Below, one piece after another: positions 18,369 to 27,551 of a stretch of DNA of 64,000 bases. The stretch is from NCBI RefSeq assembly GCF_036182465.1, contig NZ_CP108081.1, positions 6,572,001 through 6,636,000 of the forward strand, in the 5' to 3' direction. Position numbers and translations under genes: made by a program. The first letter of the stretch is position 1. Each line of letters begins with the position of its first letter. The DNA is from Streptomyces sp. NBC_00258 (lineage in GTDB: Bacteria > Actinomycetota > Actinomycetes > Streptomycetales > Streptomycetaceae). The notes under the pieces are model-generated. The model saw only the letters and a list, made by a program, of their open reading frames with translations. It did not search any database and was not told where the DNA came from.

Positions 18369-18859
18369 GTCCGCCCCGCTTTCACACAGTCCCTCGCCGA
18401 TCCCTCGGTCGCCTTGCGACCATCTGGCAGGACGAGAAGCGGTGGCCCACCGGATGCGCCCGTTACCGATCAAGGACAATCCCGGTGTGGTTCCCGGACA
18501 ACGCAGCGAGCAGCGGGGGGACTTGGACGGACCGCCACCCGATCCCACCTCCCCGGCCGAGGCGGCCGGACGTGCCCCTGCTCACAGCTGCTGACCTGCG
18601 TGGATTCGTTGAGGGCACGCTGTGGGCACGCGGCCGGTTCAGGGGTCCGGCGGATGTCCGTGGGATCCGGGGCGGCGCAGGTCCGGGGGGTCGGCCGTCG
18701 GCCGGGCCGGCTGTCCTTGCGTTCGCACACGAGGCGAGGCTGGAGGATCCGCTCGTGATGTGATCGTCGCCAGGCTGCGAAGACTTGCCGTTCAGCCCCG
18801 CGGTGCTTCCTGCAGTGCGCGGACCTCGACACGACCGCCGAGCGCCTTCGGCCGGACCG
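18369..18859. other. Intergenic region with a paired GGGCAC repeat
   Basis: About 490 bases with no supported gene. It contains the promoter side of the deacetylase gene. A GGGCAC direct repeat at 18613-18618 and 18624-18629 has the same 11-base period as pairs beside the tRNA-Gly fragments further right. The preceding GCTGACCTG and GATTCGTT also match the sequence after the 25.2-kb tRNA fragment, so this may be an older, decayed element end. Confidence 0.4.
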
Positions 18860-19228
18860 TCATGCAGCGGGTTCCTCCTGGAGGGCACGTACCTCGACCC
18901 GGCTTCGCAGCGCACGCGAGGCCTGCTTGGTCCATTCGATCGCGACGTCGTCGTTTTCGGCCTCGATGATCCAGAAGCCACCGAGGTACTCATCGGCCTT
19001 GACGAACGGGCCCGGTGTGATGACGGGGCTGTCTCCGGAGTAGTCCACCGTGGTCGCGCTCGACGGGGGCTGCAGGCCTCCAGCGGTAACGAACGCGCCC
19101 GCCTCCTGAACGGCGGTGTTGAACGCACCGACCGCGGCCATCAACTCCTGCAGCTCCGCGGGGTCCATGTCCTCCATCGTCGGCTCCTCGGCGGAGTCGT
19201 GCGGGAGGCTCAGGAAGTACTTCGTCAT
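18860..19228 (-). CDS. YCII-related protein
   Basis: 122 residues, of the YCII/DGPF family. TPGPFVKADEYLGGFWIIEA carries the characteristic G-P-F...E-x-x-G-G-F/Y core, and the N-terminus starts MTKYFLSL as in many such proteins. These small ferredoxin-fold proteins are of uncertain enzymatic role and are often next to sigma factors or regulators. Here the LuxR regulator lies 128 bp upstream on the same strand. GAGGAGA precedes the ATG. Confidence 0.85.
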   Translation of the reverse strand: MTKYFLSLPHDSAEEPTMEDMDPAELQELMAAVGAFNTAVQEAGAFVTAGGLQPPSSATTVDYSGDSPVITPGPFVKADEYLGGFWIIEAENDDVAIEWTKQASRALRSRVEVRALQEEPAA

Positions 19229-19356
19229 TGTCGTCTCCTCGTCGTACGGCCGGCGGCCGGCGGCCGCTGCCTGGATGCCGGAAACGCTAGGCGGGGCTCA
19301 GCGCTGACGAATCAGTCATCGTGACTGGTGTCCGGGAAACCGACGACCGGCGTCGG

Positions 19357-22086
19357 TCACTGGACGAGGTGGGCCAGCTCGGCGCGACCGTTGACGCCGA
19401 GTTTCGGATACGCCTTGTAGAGGTGGTGCCCGACGGTCCGTGGGCTGAGGAAGAGCTGTGCGGCGATCTCCTTGTTCGTACGACCGGTGCCGGCCAGCCG
19501 TACGACCTGCAGCTCCTGCGGGGTCAACAGGGCGAGCGGCCCGCTGTGCCGAGGCTCATCGCCCCGCTCGCCGAAGGCGGTCAGCTCGCCGCGCGCACGC
19601 TCGGCCCAGAGCTCCGCGCCGAGACCCTCGAACCCCGACACCGCCGCCGCGAGATGGGCGCGGGCCTCCGCACGCCGGCGCCGGCGGCGCAGCCACTCCC
19701 CGTAAACCAGCTGCGTACGGGCATGTTCATAGGGGCCGCCGTGCCGCTCATGGAGCCGCAGCGCCTCGGTGTACAGCGCGTCGGCGTCGCCGTCATCGGC
19801 CAGCAGGGCCCGGCAGCGCAGTACGAGCCCGGTGGCGGCCGGGCGGTCGACGTGCTCGGCCCAGTGCCGGAACGCTGCCAGGGGTCCGTGGGCGCGATCC
19901 GGCCCGCCGCTGCGCACGGCGGCCTCCACCAGGTCCGGCACCGCCCGGATCAGGAGGTCGCGGCTCGCAGGTCCCCGGGACACTCTCTCGAGCCGGTCGC
20001 ATGCTTCACCGAACCTCCGGGCGGAGAGGTCGAGCATGCCGAGTCCCCAGTCCGCGATCTCGGCATTGACCTGGTGCCGCGCTCGGGCTCGCGGGAGCAC
20101 CTCCTCGGCAAGGGCCCGGCAGCGTGGCTCGTCACCCGACACGGCGTGCAGCCACACCTCCACCGACCGGTGCGCCAGGCGCTCGGTCGTGTTCCCGAGT
20201 TCGGCGCTCACGGATGCGCCTTCCGCCACACACACGCGGGCGTCCGCGAACTCGCCGCGGAACAGCCGCGCCACGGCGAGCACGTTCAGCGTGTACGGGA
20301 CCCACCCCAACGCGCCGGTGGCCCGCACCTGGGCCAGCATGTCCTCGGTCCCGGCGATGACGGCGTCGTCGTCCGCGATCATGAGACCGCCGAACCCTGC
20401 CGTGATGTGATGCATCAGATCGTTCCCGCCGCCGGGTGCGGCGGTGCGGAGATCGCGCATCGGGCCGACGGCCGGCTCCGGGCGTCCGGCCAGGAGCTCC
20501 GCCCACCCGAAAAGGGCGGCGACCACCGGCGCCCAGGGCTCCGGCGGGGTGAACCCGCGCATCAGGTCCGCCGCACGCTGCAGCAGGTCGGGCGCCGCTG
20601 CGTGCCGGGCGGCGTGCACCGTCTCGAAGAACGTGAGCGCGGCGCGCTCCGGATCCATGTCGCGCACCAGCGCGGCGGCCTCGATCGTCAGCTCCGCATC
20701 GGCCCGCGGCGAGGTGCGTTCGTACTCCACGGCGCCGCGCGTATAGATGGCGTCGGCACGGATGCCGGGGTCGGTGGCGAGCGAGAGTGCTTCGGCCGCC
20801 AGCCGGGCGGCGCGGTCGGCCTTGCCGGCATCGAACGCGGCCTGGCTGGCCCGGGCTATACGCCGGGCCTTCAGCTCCCGGTCGGCACTCAGCCGGCCGG
20901 CGCGGTCGTACGCGGCGGACACCGCCATCGCGCCGCCGCGGTGCCAGGCCCGCTCCGCCGCGCGTTCGAGTTCGGCGGCCACCGCCTCGTCGGGGGTGGT
21001 GGTGGCAGCAGCCAGGTGCCAGGCGCGGCGGTCCGCATCGGCCTGGGCACCCAGCGCATCCGCGTACGCGCGATGTACCTCGATCCGCCGGTGCAGTGGC
21101 GCGTCCTGGTAGGCGGCTGCCCGTACCAGAGGGTGGCGGAAGGTGATCCGGCTGTCGATCCGGAGCAGCCGGTCGCGTTCGGCGGGCGCCAGGTCGCCGA
21201 GGACGCCACCGAGCGCTTCGATCACGTGCAGGATCGTCGCAAGCGGCGCCGCCGTGTCGGCCGCCGCCACCAGAAGCGCGCGTTGGGTGGGTTCGGGAAG
21301 CCCGACGATCTGGCGGCGGAATGTCTCCTGCACGCGGCGGGTGACCGGCAGCGGGCCGACCTGCTCGGCCGGGTCGGACTCGTCGACATCGCGTGCCGCC
21401 AGCCGCGACGACCCGAGCTCGATGATCGCCAGGGGATTGCCGCCGGACTCCGCGAGGACCCGGTTCCGCACCGGTTCGATGAGCTCCGGTGCGTGGTCGT
21501 CGAGCAGCCGGGAGGCATCGAGCGCGGCGAGGCCGGACAGATCCACGACCTCGACCCCTGCGACTTCGAACGGCACCGACGTCTCGCGCACCGCGATCAG
21601 CATCGCGATCGGATCGGCCACGAAACGGCGGGCCGCGAACAACAACGCCTCAACGGAACCCTGATCGAGCCACTGCAGGTCATCGACCACACACAACAGA
21701 GGGGCATCCTCGGCAAGATCGGCGAGCAGCGACAGGGTCGCGGCGGAGATCAGAAACCGATTGGCTTCATCTCCCTCGGCCAGCCCGAAAGCGCACCGCA
21801 GCGCCATGGCCTGGGGAGCGGGCAGGGCATCCAGCCGATCCAAGTGCGGAAACAGGAGTTGGTGCAGACCGCCGTACGCCAACTCGGAGTCGGACTCGAC
21901 CCCTGCCCCCCGGACCACGCGCATGCTGCCCTCGGCTTCGGCGATCGACACAGCGTGGTCGAGAAGGACCGATTTCCCGATGCCCGCTGCGCCCCGTAAC
22001 GCCAGCACGCCGCTGCGCGCGTCGCGCGCATTTGTCAGCAGGCGTTGAATCCGCGCTGACTCGACGTCCCTTCCCACCAGCGACAT
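19357..22086 (-). CDS. LAL-type (large ATP-binding) LuxR regulator
   Basis: 909 residues. The N-terminal AAA/STAND ATPase has Walker A GAAGIGKS (about 33-40) and Walker B LLCVVDDLQWLD. A long helical, TPR-like middle follows. The C-terminal LuxR helix-turn-helix (about 845-909) includes LLTPQELQVVRLAGTGRTNKEIA and SPRTVGHHLY. LAL regulators are usually activators triggered by a ligand. Codon 30 is TTA (21997-21999), so translation may depend on bldA tRNA and be growth-phase controlled. The YCII gene downstream may be a target. Confidence 0.92.
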   Translation of the reverse strand: MSLVGRDVESARIQRLLTNARDARSGVLALRGAAGIGKSVLLDHAVSIAEAEGSMRVVRGAGVESDSELAYGGLHQLLFPHLDRLDALPAPQAMALRCAFGLAEGDEANRFLISAATLSLLADLAEDAPLLCVVDDLQWLDQGSVEALLFAARRFVADPIAMLIAVRETSVPFEVAGVEVVDLSGLAALDASRLLDDHAPELIEPVRNRVLAESGGNPLAIIELGSSRLAARDVDESDPAEQVGPLPVTRRVQETFRRQIVGLPEPTQRALLVAAADTAAPLATILHVIEALGGVLGDLAPAERDRLLRIDSRITFRHPLVRAAAYQDAPLHRRIEVHRAYADALGAQADADRRAWHLAAATTTPDEAVAAELERAAERAWHRGGAMAVSAAYDRAGRLSADRELKARRIARASQAAFDAGKADRAARLAAEALSLATDPGIRADAIYTRGAVEYERTSPRADAELTIEAAALVRDMDPERAALTFFETVHAARHAAAPDLLQRAADLMRGFTPPEPWAPVVAALFGWAELLAGRPEPAVGPMRDLRTAAPGGGNDLMHHITAGFGGLMIADDDAVIAGTEDMLAQVRATGALGWVPYTLNVLAVARLFRGEFADARVCVAEGASVSAELGNTTERLAHRSVEVWLHAVSGDEPRCRALAEEVLPRARARHQVNAEIADWGLGMLDLSARRFGEACDRLERVSRGPASRDLLIRAVPDLVEAAVRSGGPDRAHGPLAAFRHWAEHVDRPAATGLVLRCRALLADDGDADALYTEALRLHERHGGPYEHARTQLVYGEWLRRRRRRAEARAHLAAAVSGFEGLGAELWAERARGELTAFGERGDEPRHSGPLALLTPQELQVVRLAGTGRTNKEIAAQLFLSPRTVGHHLYKAYPKLGVNGRAELAHLVQ

Positions 22087-22246
22087 GCGGTCACCCTAGA
22101 TGATTGATTCCTGGGTTTTGAGTGGTCGTAGGCGGTGAGGGATCGTTTGTCCGGGGCGTCGGTTTGCCCAGTTGCGCCAGATCGCGGCGGCCGGCGCCGC
22201 CTGCTCTTTCGGATCGCTCTCGTGGGCGAGGAACAGGTTGCCCGCC

Positions 22247-22786
22247 ATGACTGGACTCGGACCCGTGGCCTGGCCACCTGCCCCGATCGGAACCGAACGG
22301 CTCGTGCTCCGCGAGTCCGAGGCCCGAGACCGGGCGGCGTTCGTCGAGCTGCTCGCCTCGCCGGAGGTGCACACCTACCTCGGAGGCCCCCGGCCGTATG
22401 ACGAGCTTGAGCGCGAGATGCCCGAGGTGCCCGAGCGATGGCCGGGGAGTTTCGTCGTCGATCTCGACGGGGCGATGATCGGCCAGATTCTGCTCAGGCG
22501 AGCACCGGAGCACCATCGCCCGGCTGCTGCGGGGAAGGCCGATCTCGGCTACCTGTTCCTGCCGCGGGCATGGGGATTCGGATACGCCGCCGAGGCGTGC
22601 GCGGCGGCACTCGACTGGTTCGACGGCGTCCTTCCCGGCGAGCCGGTGGTGCTCGCCACCCAGACCGCCAACGTCGCCTCGATGCGCCTCGCGGCAAAGC
22701 TGGGGTTCACCGAGGCAGAGCGGTTCCGGGCCTGGGACGCTGAGCAGTGGCTCGGAATGCGGTCCCCGGTCACACAATCCGATTGA
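22247..22786 (+). CDS. GNAT-family N-acetyltransferase
   Basis: 179 residues from the ATG at 22247. The RimJ/RimL-type pattern is visible: RLVLRE near the start, GYLFLPRAWGFGYAAEA as the acetyl-CoA pyrophosphate loop, and ANVASMRLAAKLGFTEAERF at the end. It acetylates an amino group of an unknown small molecule or protein. It is divergent from the LuxR gene, with 160 bases between the starts. Confidence 0.87.
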   Translation: MTGLGPVAWPPAPIGTERLVLRESEARDRAAFVELLASPEVHTYLGGPRPYDELEREMPEVPERWPGSFVVDLDGAMIGQILLRRAPEHHRPAAAGKADLGYLFLPRAWGFGYAAEACAAALDWFDGVLPGEPVVLATQTANVASMRLAAKLGFTEAERFRAWDAEQWLGMRSPVTQSD

Positions 22787-22872
22787 GCCAAAGCCCAGCC
22801 CCTATGGTGCGGTTGCCCGGCCCTTATGGTGCGGTTGTGGTGCGCCACCCGCCCACCGGCCCAGACAACAAA

Positions 22873-22902
22873 GAGCCCCCGGGTCATTGACCTGGGGGTT
22901 TT
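22873..22902. terminator. Terminator-like hairpin beside tRNA-Gly fragment
   Basis: AGCCCCCGGG pairs with CCTGGGGGTT across a short loop and is followed by TTTT. It has the same placement and core sequence as hairpins beside the other two copies of the tRNA 3' end, and is best explained as the displaced original terminator of the tRNA-Gly gene. Confidence 0.6.
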
Positions 22903-22905
22903 GCA

Positions 22906-22951
22906 TGGAGCGGGTGACGAGAATCGAACTCGCACTCTCAGCTCGGGAAGC
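22906..22951 (-). repeat. Displaced 3' end of tRNA-Gly (att-site repeat, copy 1)
   Basis: 46 bases identical, except for one T-to-C change, to the 3' part of the intact tRNA-Gly gene at 35265-35310, from the CCA end to the anticodon loop. The match stops in the anticodon stem and the sequence then diverges. This is the usual signature of site-specific integration into a tRNA gene. It marks the outer (left) end of the island. Confidence 0.85.
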
Positions 22952-23059
22952 GACGGCGCTCGAGTGGTCGCGCTGCCTCTGACCTGCGGGCACACGCTCA
23001 ACGATGATGGTGTGGTCCTTTGGGACGCACCCCTGTCGACCGTGATTGCCCGCTCTGAA

Positions 23060-23076
23060 GGGCACGCGGTGGGCAT
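23060..23076. repeat. Paired GGGCAC/GGGCAT repeat, candidate integrase arm site
   Basis: GGGCAC at 23060-23065 and GGGCAT at 23071-23076, one helical turn (11 bases) apart. It starts 109 bases past the end of att copy 1, the same distance as the pair beside copy 2. The role as a recombinase arm-binding site is inference. Confidence 0.4.
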
Positions 23077-23232
23077 GGCATCGCCGAGCGGTCCGACCAG
23101 AGGTGCGGAGGCTCCGCGCAGGCTCTACGCCTCCGTGTTCCGGTCGATCGAGGAGTCTCGGTTGCTTTCGCGCACGAGCACAGGAGCCTTTGGGGCGTAC
23201 GCCGCAGCCCCTCTGCCTGCCCTGCGGCCGTT

Positions 23233-23799
23233 TCAGACCTGGCTGAGGTCGATCTCCACGGTGAAGGGGGCGGCGACCTTCACGACCCCAGTGAACACGT
23301 CTCCGTCCCGGTAGGTCTTCGTCGCGGGGTCGAGTAGGTACGTATACACCAGCGGTGTGCCCGTCGCGGCCTGCTCGATCCGCCAGTAGAAGCAGATGCC
23401 CGCCTTGGCGTACTGGTCGACCTTCACGATCCGGTCGGTGGTCTCCGAGCCGGGCGACACCACCTCGGCCACCAGCAGTACGTGCTCGGGCCGGGTGGGC
23501 ATGACGTCGATCGTGTCAGCGCGGTAGACGATCACATCGGGGCGCCGGTTGGTCAGGGGTACGTCCTGCAGTCGGACGTCGAAGTCTGTGTCGGCGTTCC
23601 AGTCGGGGCCCGCGGCGGCGTCCAGGGAGTTCGCCAGGAGCCGGGCCAGCCGGTTGTGCCGCTTGGATGCGCTGGGGCTCACGACGACCATTCCGTCCAC
23701 GATCTCGATACCGGCGCACTGCTCCTCGGACCACGACTCGTATTCCTCCGCCGTGATCTGCTCATGCATCCACGCCGGGGCCACCATCTCGGCCGTCAT
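23233..23799 (-). CDS. Uma2-family (PD-(D/E)XK-like) protein
   Basis: 188 residues from the ATG at 23799, which has GGAGG six bases upstream; an ATG at 23817 would add six residues. The Uma2/DUF820 pattern is clear: ITAEEYESW, EIVDGMVVVSPS, RRPDVIVYRAD and LVAEVVSPGSETTDR, supplying the Asp and Glu-x-Val of the nuclease-like core. Uma2 proteins are very abundant in Streptomyces and cyanobacteria and their role is unsettled. It is the only intact gene in the left unit of the tRNA island apart from a small membrane protein. Confidence 0.85.
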   Translation of the reverse strand: MTAEMVAPAWMHEQITAEEYESWSEEQCAGIEIVDGMVVVSPSASKRHNRLARLLANSLDAAAGPDWNADTDFDVRLQDVPLTNRRPDVIVYRADTIDVMPTRPEHVLLVAEVVSPGSETTDRIVKVDQYAKAGICFYWRIEQAATGTPLVYTYLLDPATKTYRDGDVFTGVVKVAAPFTVEIDLSQV

Positions 23800-24027
23800 G
23801 ACATGCCTCCCGGACACTGTGCGGCGGGCCCGATCCCGCTGGGCTCAGCGTACTGTCCCACCCCGCGGGCGCGGGTGGGTCCGTCCGCCGTGCGACGGCC
23901 CCACCAAGAAGCCGTGGCGTCTGTGTCGGTGCAACCCGGCGATCACGCGTGCTCTGCAGCCATGCACGCAAGTGACGTGCGAGGAGACTGACCCGAGATT
24001 TCTGTTAACCCCCATAATCGACCCGGC

Positions 24028-24750
24028 GTGGCCCCATCGCGCGAAGCCGTCGGGGAGGCGGCGAGGCATGCGGACACGCTTCGTCTGCTGGAGCGGCGAG
24101 TGGGGGAATCGGGAAACGGCTATCGCACGGGTACGGGACCCGGCGGCTGGAACGAGACAGTGCTCAAGAATCTGTGCGAGATCCAACCCGGCCCGTCCTA
24201 CACCCGTCTACCAGCAGTGGCACGCACAGCGGACGCCGGCATTCCGCTCGTCTTCCCGCAGGATCTCGTTGAAGGGAGGATCGCGGACGAAACCCGGAAC
24301 CGCGTGCCGTGGAAGACGGCCGAGCGCTTCAAGAAGTTCGAGTTGCTCCCTGGCGACATCGTCTGCGTGCGCACGGGTGCGCAGCAGCAACCCGCGCTGG
24401 TCTCCGGCCCACAGGCCGGGTGACTGCTCAGCTCGAACGTGATGCGTCTGCGTGTACGCCCGAATGTCGAGATCGACCCCCTGTACCTCCATGCCTACCT
24501 GAGCCTCCGCTACGCGCGCGAGTGGATGTCCGACCGCGCGGCAGCCACGGCGGCCCCCTCGTTGAGCTCTGCGGCTCTGGGCCACCTTCCCGTGCGCTGT
24601 CCGCCGCTCGGACAGCAGCGGCGGAGCGTGGATCTCCTCGGTGAACTCGGCCGACGCGCCGACGCCTACGCCTCGTACGCCTCGGCACTTGATCGGCTGC
24701 GGGCCGAACTCGCCGAACACCTGCTGCACGGCTCGGTCGAGCCGATGTGA
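24028..24750 (+). pseudogene. Fragment of type I restriction specificity (HsdS-like) protein, broken by a stop
   Basis: Two open segments in the same frame, 24028-24423 and 24424-24750, are separated only by a TGA at 24421-24423. Together they read as one target-recognition domain: a GIPLVFPQDLVEGRI segment, then KKFELLPGDIVCVRTGA, and after the stop LYLHAYLSLRYAREWM and ALGHLPVRCPPLGQQRR. These match the TRD fold of HsdS, where a Trp is usual at the position of the stop (TGG to TGA). A helical spacer follows. No HsdM methylase or HsdR is next to it, so this is a decayed fragment of a restriction-modification system. Confidence 0.75.
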
Positions 24751-24832
24751 CGGCCTGTCACCTCTGAATCTCCCTCTACGCGTCCCCCTCTCCTTACTCC
24801 TTCTCGCTCGTGCCCTCGAAAGGATCGAGTCC

Positions 24833-25054
24833 ATGCCTGAATCGACAGCGCGCTCCGGACGTACGTGGCAGCTGTGGCTGGCGCTGTACGTCGCCTGCTC
24901 CATGGTGGTCGGACTCTTCGTGAGCCTGTTGGTCCTCCGGTCAGGCGTTGACACGACTGATGTCGTTCTGGCAGGGGGAGGAGGCTTCGCCACCTCCTTC
25001 GCCCTGTGCCTCGCGCTGCCCGCGGCCGTGCGCGAACTCAAACGACAGAGCTGA
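24833..25054 (+). CDS. Small two-helix membrane protein
   Basis: 73 residues from the ATG at 24833, with GAAAGG upstream. Two hydrophobic segments (about residues 13-35 and 42-65) are joined by a short polar loop, with a basic C-terminus. No family is recognised. It lies directly after the HsdS-like fragment and before the second att repeat, so it belongs to the left island unit. Confidence 0.55.
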   Translation: MPESTARSGRTWQLWLALYVACSMVVGLFVSLLVLRSGVDTTDVVLAGGGGFATSFALCLALPAAVRELKRQS

Positions 25055-25191
25055 CCCGCACCGGCCGTCCGCGCGGCTGAGCCCGGTCGGCCGAGATCCT
25101 CGAGTCACGAATCCGGCGAATTCGGCGACGGCCCCCCGAACGGCTCTGCCACCGGCCCCAGATGCTTACTCTGCAAATTCCAGGCAAAACG

Positions 25192-25220
25192 AAAGCCCCA
25201 GATTCCTGACCTGGGGCTTT
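25192..25220. terminator. Terminator hairpin beside tRNA-Gly fragment, copy 2
   Basis: A perfect 10-bp stem, AAAGCCCCAG/CTGGGGCTTT, with a 9-base loop. It is closely similar to the hairpin downstream of the intact tRNA-Gly gene. Confidence 0.65.
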
Positions 25221-25232
25221 GCATGGAATGCA

Positions 25233-25278
25233 TGGAGCGGGTGACGAGAATCGAACTCGCACTCTCAGCTTGGGAAGC
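25233..25278 (-). repeat. tRNA-Gly 3' fragment (att-site repeat, copy 2)
   Basis: 46 bases fully identical to 35265-35310 of the intact tRNA-Gly gene, then diverging. It marks the junction between the two stacked elements. The following GACGGCGCT matches the sequence after copy 1, so both are the same type of element end. Confidence 0.88.
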
Positions 25279-25386
25279 GACGGCGCTTGGGCGGCCGTAT
25301 GGCCGCTGACCTGGTCAGATTCGTTGTGCTGCGGCAGCAGTGAGCGTCTGATGGCACCACTGCTGACCGTGCTTGTCCGCCCTTAC

Positions 25387-25403
25387 GGGCACGCTATGGG
25401 CAC
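25387..25403. repeat. Paired GGGCAC repeat, candidate integrase arm site
   Basis: GGGCAC at 25387-25392 and 25398-25403, 11 bases apart, starting exactly 109 bases after the end of att copy 2. Between this and the next gene (25404-25685) I see no gene. Confidence 0.45.
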
Positions 25404-25685
25404 GGCCCCGAAGAATGATCGGCAGAGCGCGTGCACGAACGGGCTTCGCTCTTGGCTTGGCCGGTTCGGCCGCCAGAGCCTCAACATCGGCCTGGAACGT
25501 GATGCCGGCTCCAACCGCCCACGCCCCGCCCCACCTTCCACCGCCTGCTCGCAGACCCGACACTTCCTGCCGTGCGCCCACACGCCAGGGCAAGGGTGTT
25601 GCAAGGGATATGCAAGGGAAGCGTCGTGCGTCCAGGGAACCCCCCTGCCGTCTGTTGTACGCAGCGACGAGCGATGGGGGATCGC

Positions 25686-26930
25686 GTGTCTGTTAGAACG
25701 ACGAAACCAGCACTGATCGAGCAGGGGCACTGGCTGACGGTACGGGACTGCAAGAGGGTCCTGGTGGTCGTGCACACGGTGACCTTCGCTCAACGATTGC
25801 GTGAGGTCTTCGGGTTGCTGGAGACCGACCTGCGCATTCAACTGGTCTTCACGGTCGCACCACATGCCTTCGGCAGCGGAGCCACCGAGTTCCTGCAGAG
25901 CCTGGGCATCACTGCGGTGCCCTGGAAAGAGGCCCTGCGGGCCGAGTTCGACCTTGCGCTTGTGGCGGGCTTTCGCGGAGTGCACGAACTGCGGACTCCG
26001 GTCGTACGCATTTCCCACGGGGCAGGACACATCAAGCTGCTCACCGACGTCAGTACGCTGACGCCCGGAGAGCGGAGGTCGCCCGGGATGCTGAGCCGCC
26101 AGCACCTGCTGCACGAGGGGAGACTGGTCCCGGCGGCGATCGTCTACGCCCATGACCGGAGTCTGGAGGAACTCGCCCGGTCCTGCCCGGAAGCACTTCC
26201 GGTGGCAAGCGTGGTAGGCGATCCGTGCGTCGACCGGATTACGGCAGGCAGGCCCAGGCGTGAGTTCTACCGCCGGGAGCTGGGAATCGAGGACGGGCAG
26301 CGGCTCGTGGTCGTCACGTCCACCTGGGGGCCGACGTCGACATTCGGGCGGCTCGACTCCCTGTTGCCACAGCTGCTGAGCCAGCTGCCGGGTGACGGCT
26401 ACCGCGTCGCGATGTTGGTTCATCCCAATGTGTTCGCGGGTCACGGCACCCGTCAGGTGCACGGCTGGCTGTCCTGCTGCCAGAGCCGGGGGATCGTGGT
26501 CGTCCCTCCGGAAGCCGACTGGCAGGCGCTGCTGATCGCGGCCGACTGGATCATCGGCGACCACGGATCACTGACGGCGTACGGCACGCTCACAGAGGCG
26601 ACGATGCTGCTGACGGCCGGACCTCGACGTGAGGTGTCGGCCTGCTCCCCGGCGGCGCTGCTGTCCGCCGCCGCGCCTGTGGTCTCTCCGGTGTACCCGC
26701 TGGCGGAGCAACTGGAGTATGCGGCACAGCTGCACCGTCCGGAACAGTACGAAGATGTTGCTGCCTCGCTGTCGTCGGCGCCGGGTCAGTTCCACCGACG
26801 GATGCGTTCGGTCGTCTACCGCATGCTCGGGCTGGGAGAACCCGCCCGTCCACCGTTGGTCACGCCGCCTCCGCCTCCGCCGTCACTGACGAGGTGGGAG
26901 ATCTCCGTCGGCAGCGGAGTGGCACTGTGA
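25686..26930 (+). CDS. Putative GT-B-fold (CDP-glycerol transferase-like) protein
   Basis: 414 residues from the GTG at 25686, with GGGGGA just upstream; an ATG at 25674 is the alternative. The N-terminal half begins with a Rossmann-like segment (KRVLVVVHTVTFAQRLREVF) and the C-terminal half contains LVVVTSTWGPTSTFG, then VAMLVHPNVFAGHG and a WIIGDHGSLTAYGTL segment. The H-x-N...D-H-G-S layout resembles the donor-binding half of CDP-glycerol glycerophosphotransferases and related GT-B enzymes. This is an inference from pattern, not a firm assignment. The proline-rich tail is probably disordered. The next gene overlaps by 4 bp (GTGA), so they form a two-gene unit. Confidence 0.6.
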   Translation: MSVRTTKPALIEQGHWLTVRDCKRVLVVVHTVTFAQRLREVFGLLETDLRIQLVFTVAPHAFGSGATEFLQSLGITAVPWKEALRAEFDLALVAGFRGVHELRTPVVRISHGAGHIKLLTDVSTLTPGERRSPGMLSRQHLLHEGRLVPAAIVYAHDRSLEELARSCPEALPVASVVGDPCVDRITAGRPRREFYRRELGIEDGQRLVVVTSTWGPTSTFGRLDSLLPQLLSQLPGDGYRVAMLVHPNVFAGHGTRQVHGWLSCCQSRGIVVVPPEADWQALLIAADWIIGDHGSLTAYGTLTEATMLLTAGPRREVSACSPAALLSAAAPVVSPVYPLAEQLEYAAQLHRPEQYEDVAASLSSAPGQFHRRMRSVVYRMLGLGEPARPPLVTPPPPPPSLTRWEISVGSGVAL

Positions 26931-27523
26931 GCGACCGGCACGTGACCCCGGAGCCGTATGCCGCATGGGCCACAGTGTGCTTCTGTGGGGCACAGACTGA
27001 CGAGGCACCCCGTGGTGACGGCTTGGACGGTCGATCGTCCTTCGTCGTCTGGCGTTCGGATGCTGCGCACGGTTCGGCTCTCGTCCGATCCGACCCGCTG
27101 CTCTCGTCCGCGGGGCAACAGCCGTATTCGTATCCGTCCTCATGCTCACACGCCCCAGGCATGCTGCTCTGCGACGTGCTCCTGTGGGCGGACGCGGATA
27201 GCCCGGAACGGACAGAGCTCATGGAACATGCCGATGCGCTCGTGAGCCGTGTGCCGCTGCCGCCAGAGTCGGCTCACCGACGGGTGTACGACTTGCTGGC
27301 GGACCATCCGGGATGCCTTGCCGCCGCCGTACCTGGGACGGCCACGATGTGTCTCGTCGGGGTACGGGACCGGAGAGGCGCTGTGGCGTTCGTACGGCCG
27401 GAGCAGGACGGGTTCGATGTCCCGCTCCCACCACACGCGGTCGTTTCGGTAGTCCACGCCTGGGCGGTGACCGGGGGGTCGCCCCGCGCGCTGTGTTCCG
27501 TCTCCCCGATGCCGCGTCGCTGA
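26927..27523 (+). CDS. Hypothetical protein coupled to the GT-B-like gene
   Basis: 198 residues; the GTG overlaps the preceding stop (GTGA), so translation is coupled. No domain, signal peptide or membrane segment is recognised. The central part is rich in Ser and His, and the C-terminal third (MCLVGVRDRRGAVAFVRPE) has an alternating hydrophobic pattern suggesting beta strands. The pair ends 28 bases from the 3' end of the convergent STAND gene. Confidence 0.6.
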   Translation: MSDRHVTPEPYAAWATVCFCGAQTDEAPRGDGLDGRSSFVVWRSDAAHGSALVRSDPLLSSAGQQPYSYPSSCSHAPGMLLCDVLLWADADSPERTELMEHADALVSRVPLPPESAHRRVYDLLADHPGCLAAAVPGTATMCLVGVRDRRGAVAFVRPEQDGFDVPLPPHAVVSVVHAWAVTGGSPRALCSVSPMPRR

Positions 27524-27551
27524 CCCGCGGGACGGTCGGCTGCGGCGGCGA

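Noticed and set aside
22096..22374. Minus-strand frame ending RRPGQTIPHRLRPLKTQ that looked like the tail of a transposase
   Set aside because: It overlaps the GNAT gene, shows no DDE motif or terminal repeats, and I could not match it to a named IS family.
22906..22951. Second tRNA-Gly gene
   Set aside because: Only the 3' part is present. The D arm and 5' acceptor strand are missing, so it is an att-site remnant; the same applies to 25233-25278.
25383..26564. Long minus-strand open frame opposite the GT-B-like gene
   Set aside because: It lies antisense to a gene with good codon bias and a clear fold pattern. High GC alone makes such frames.
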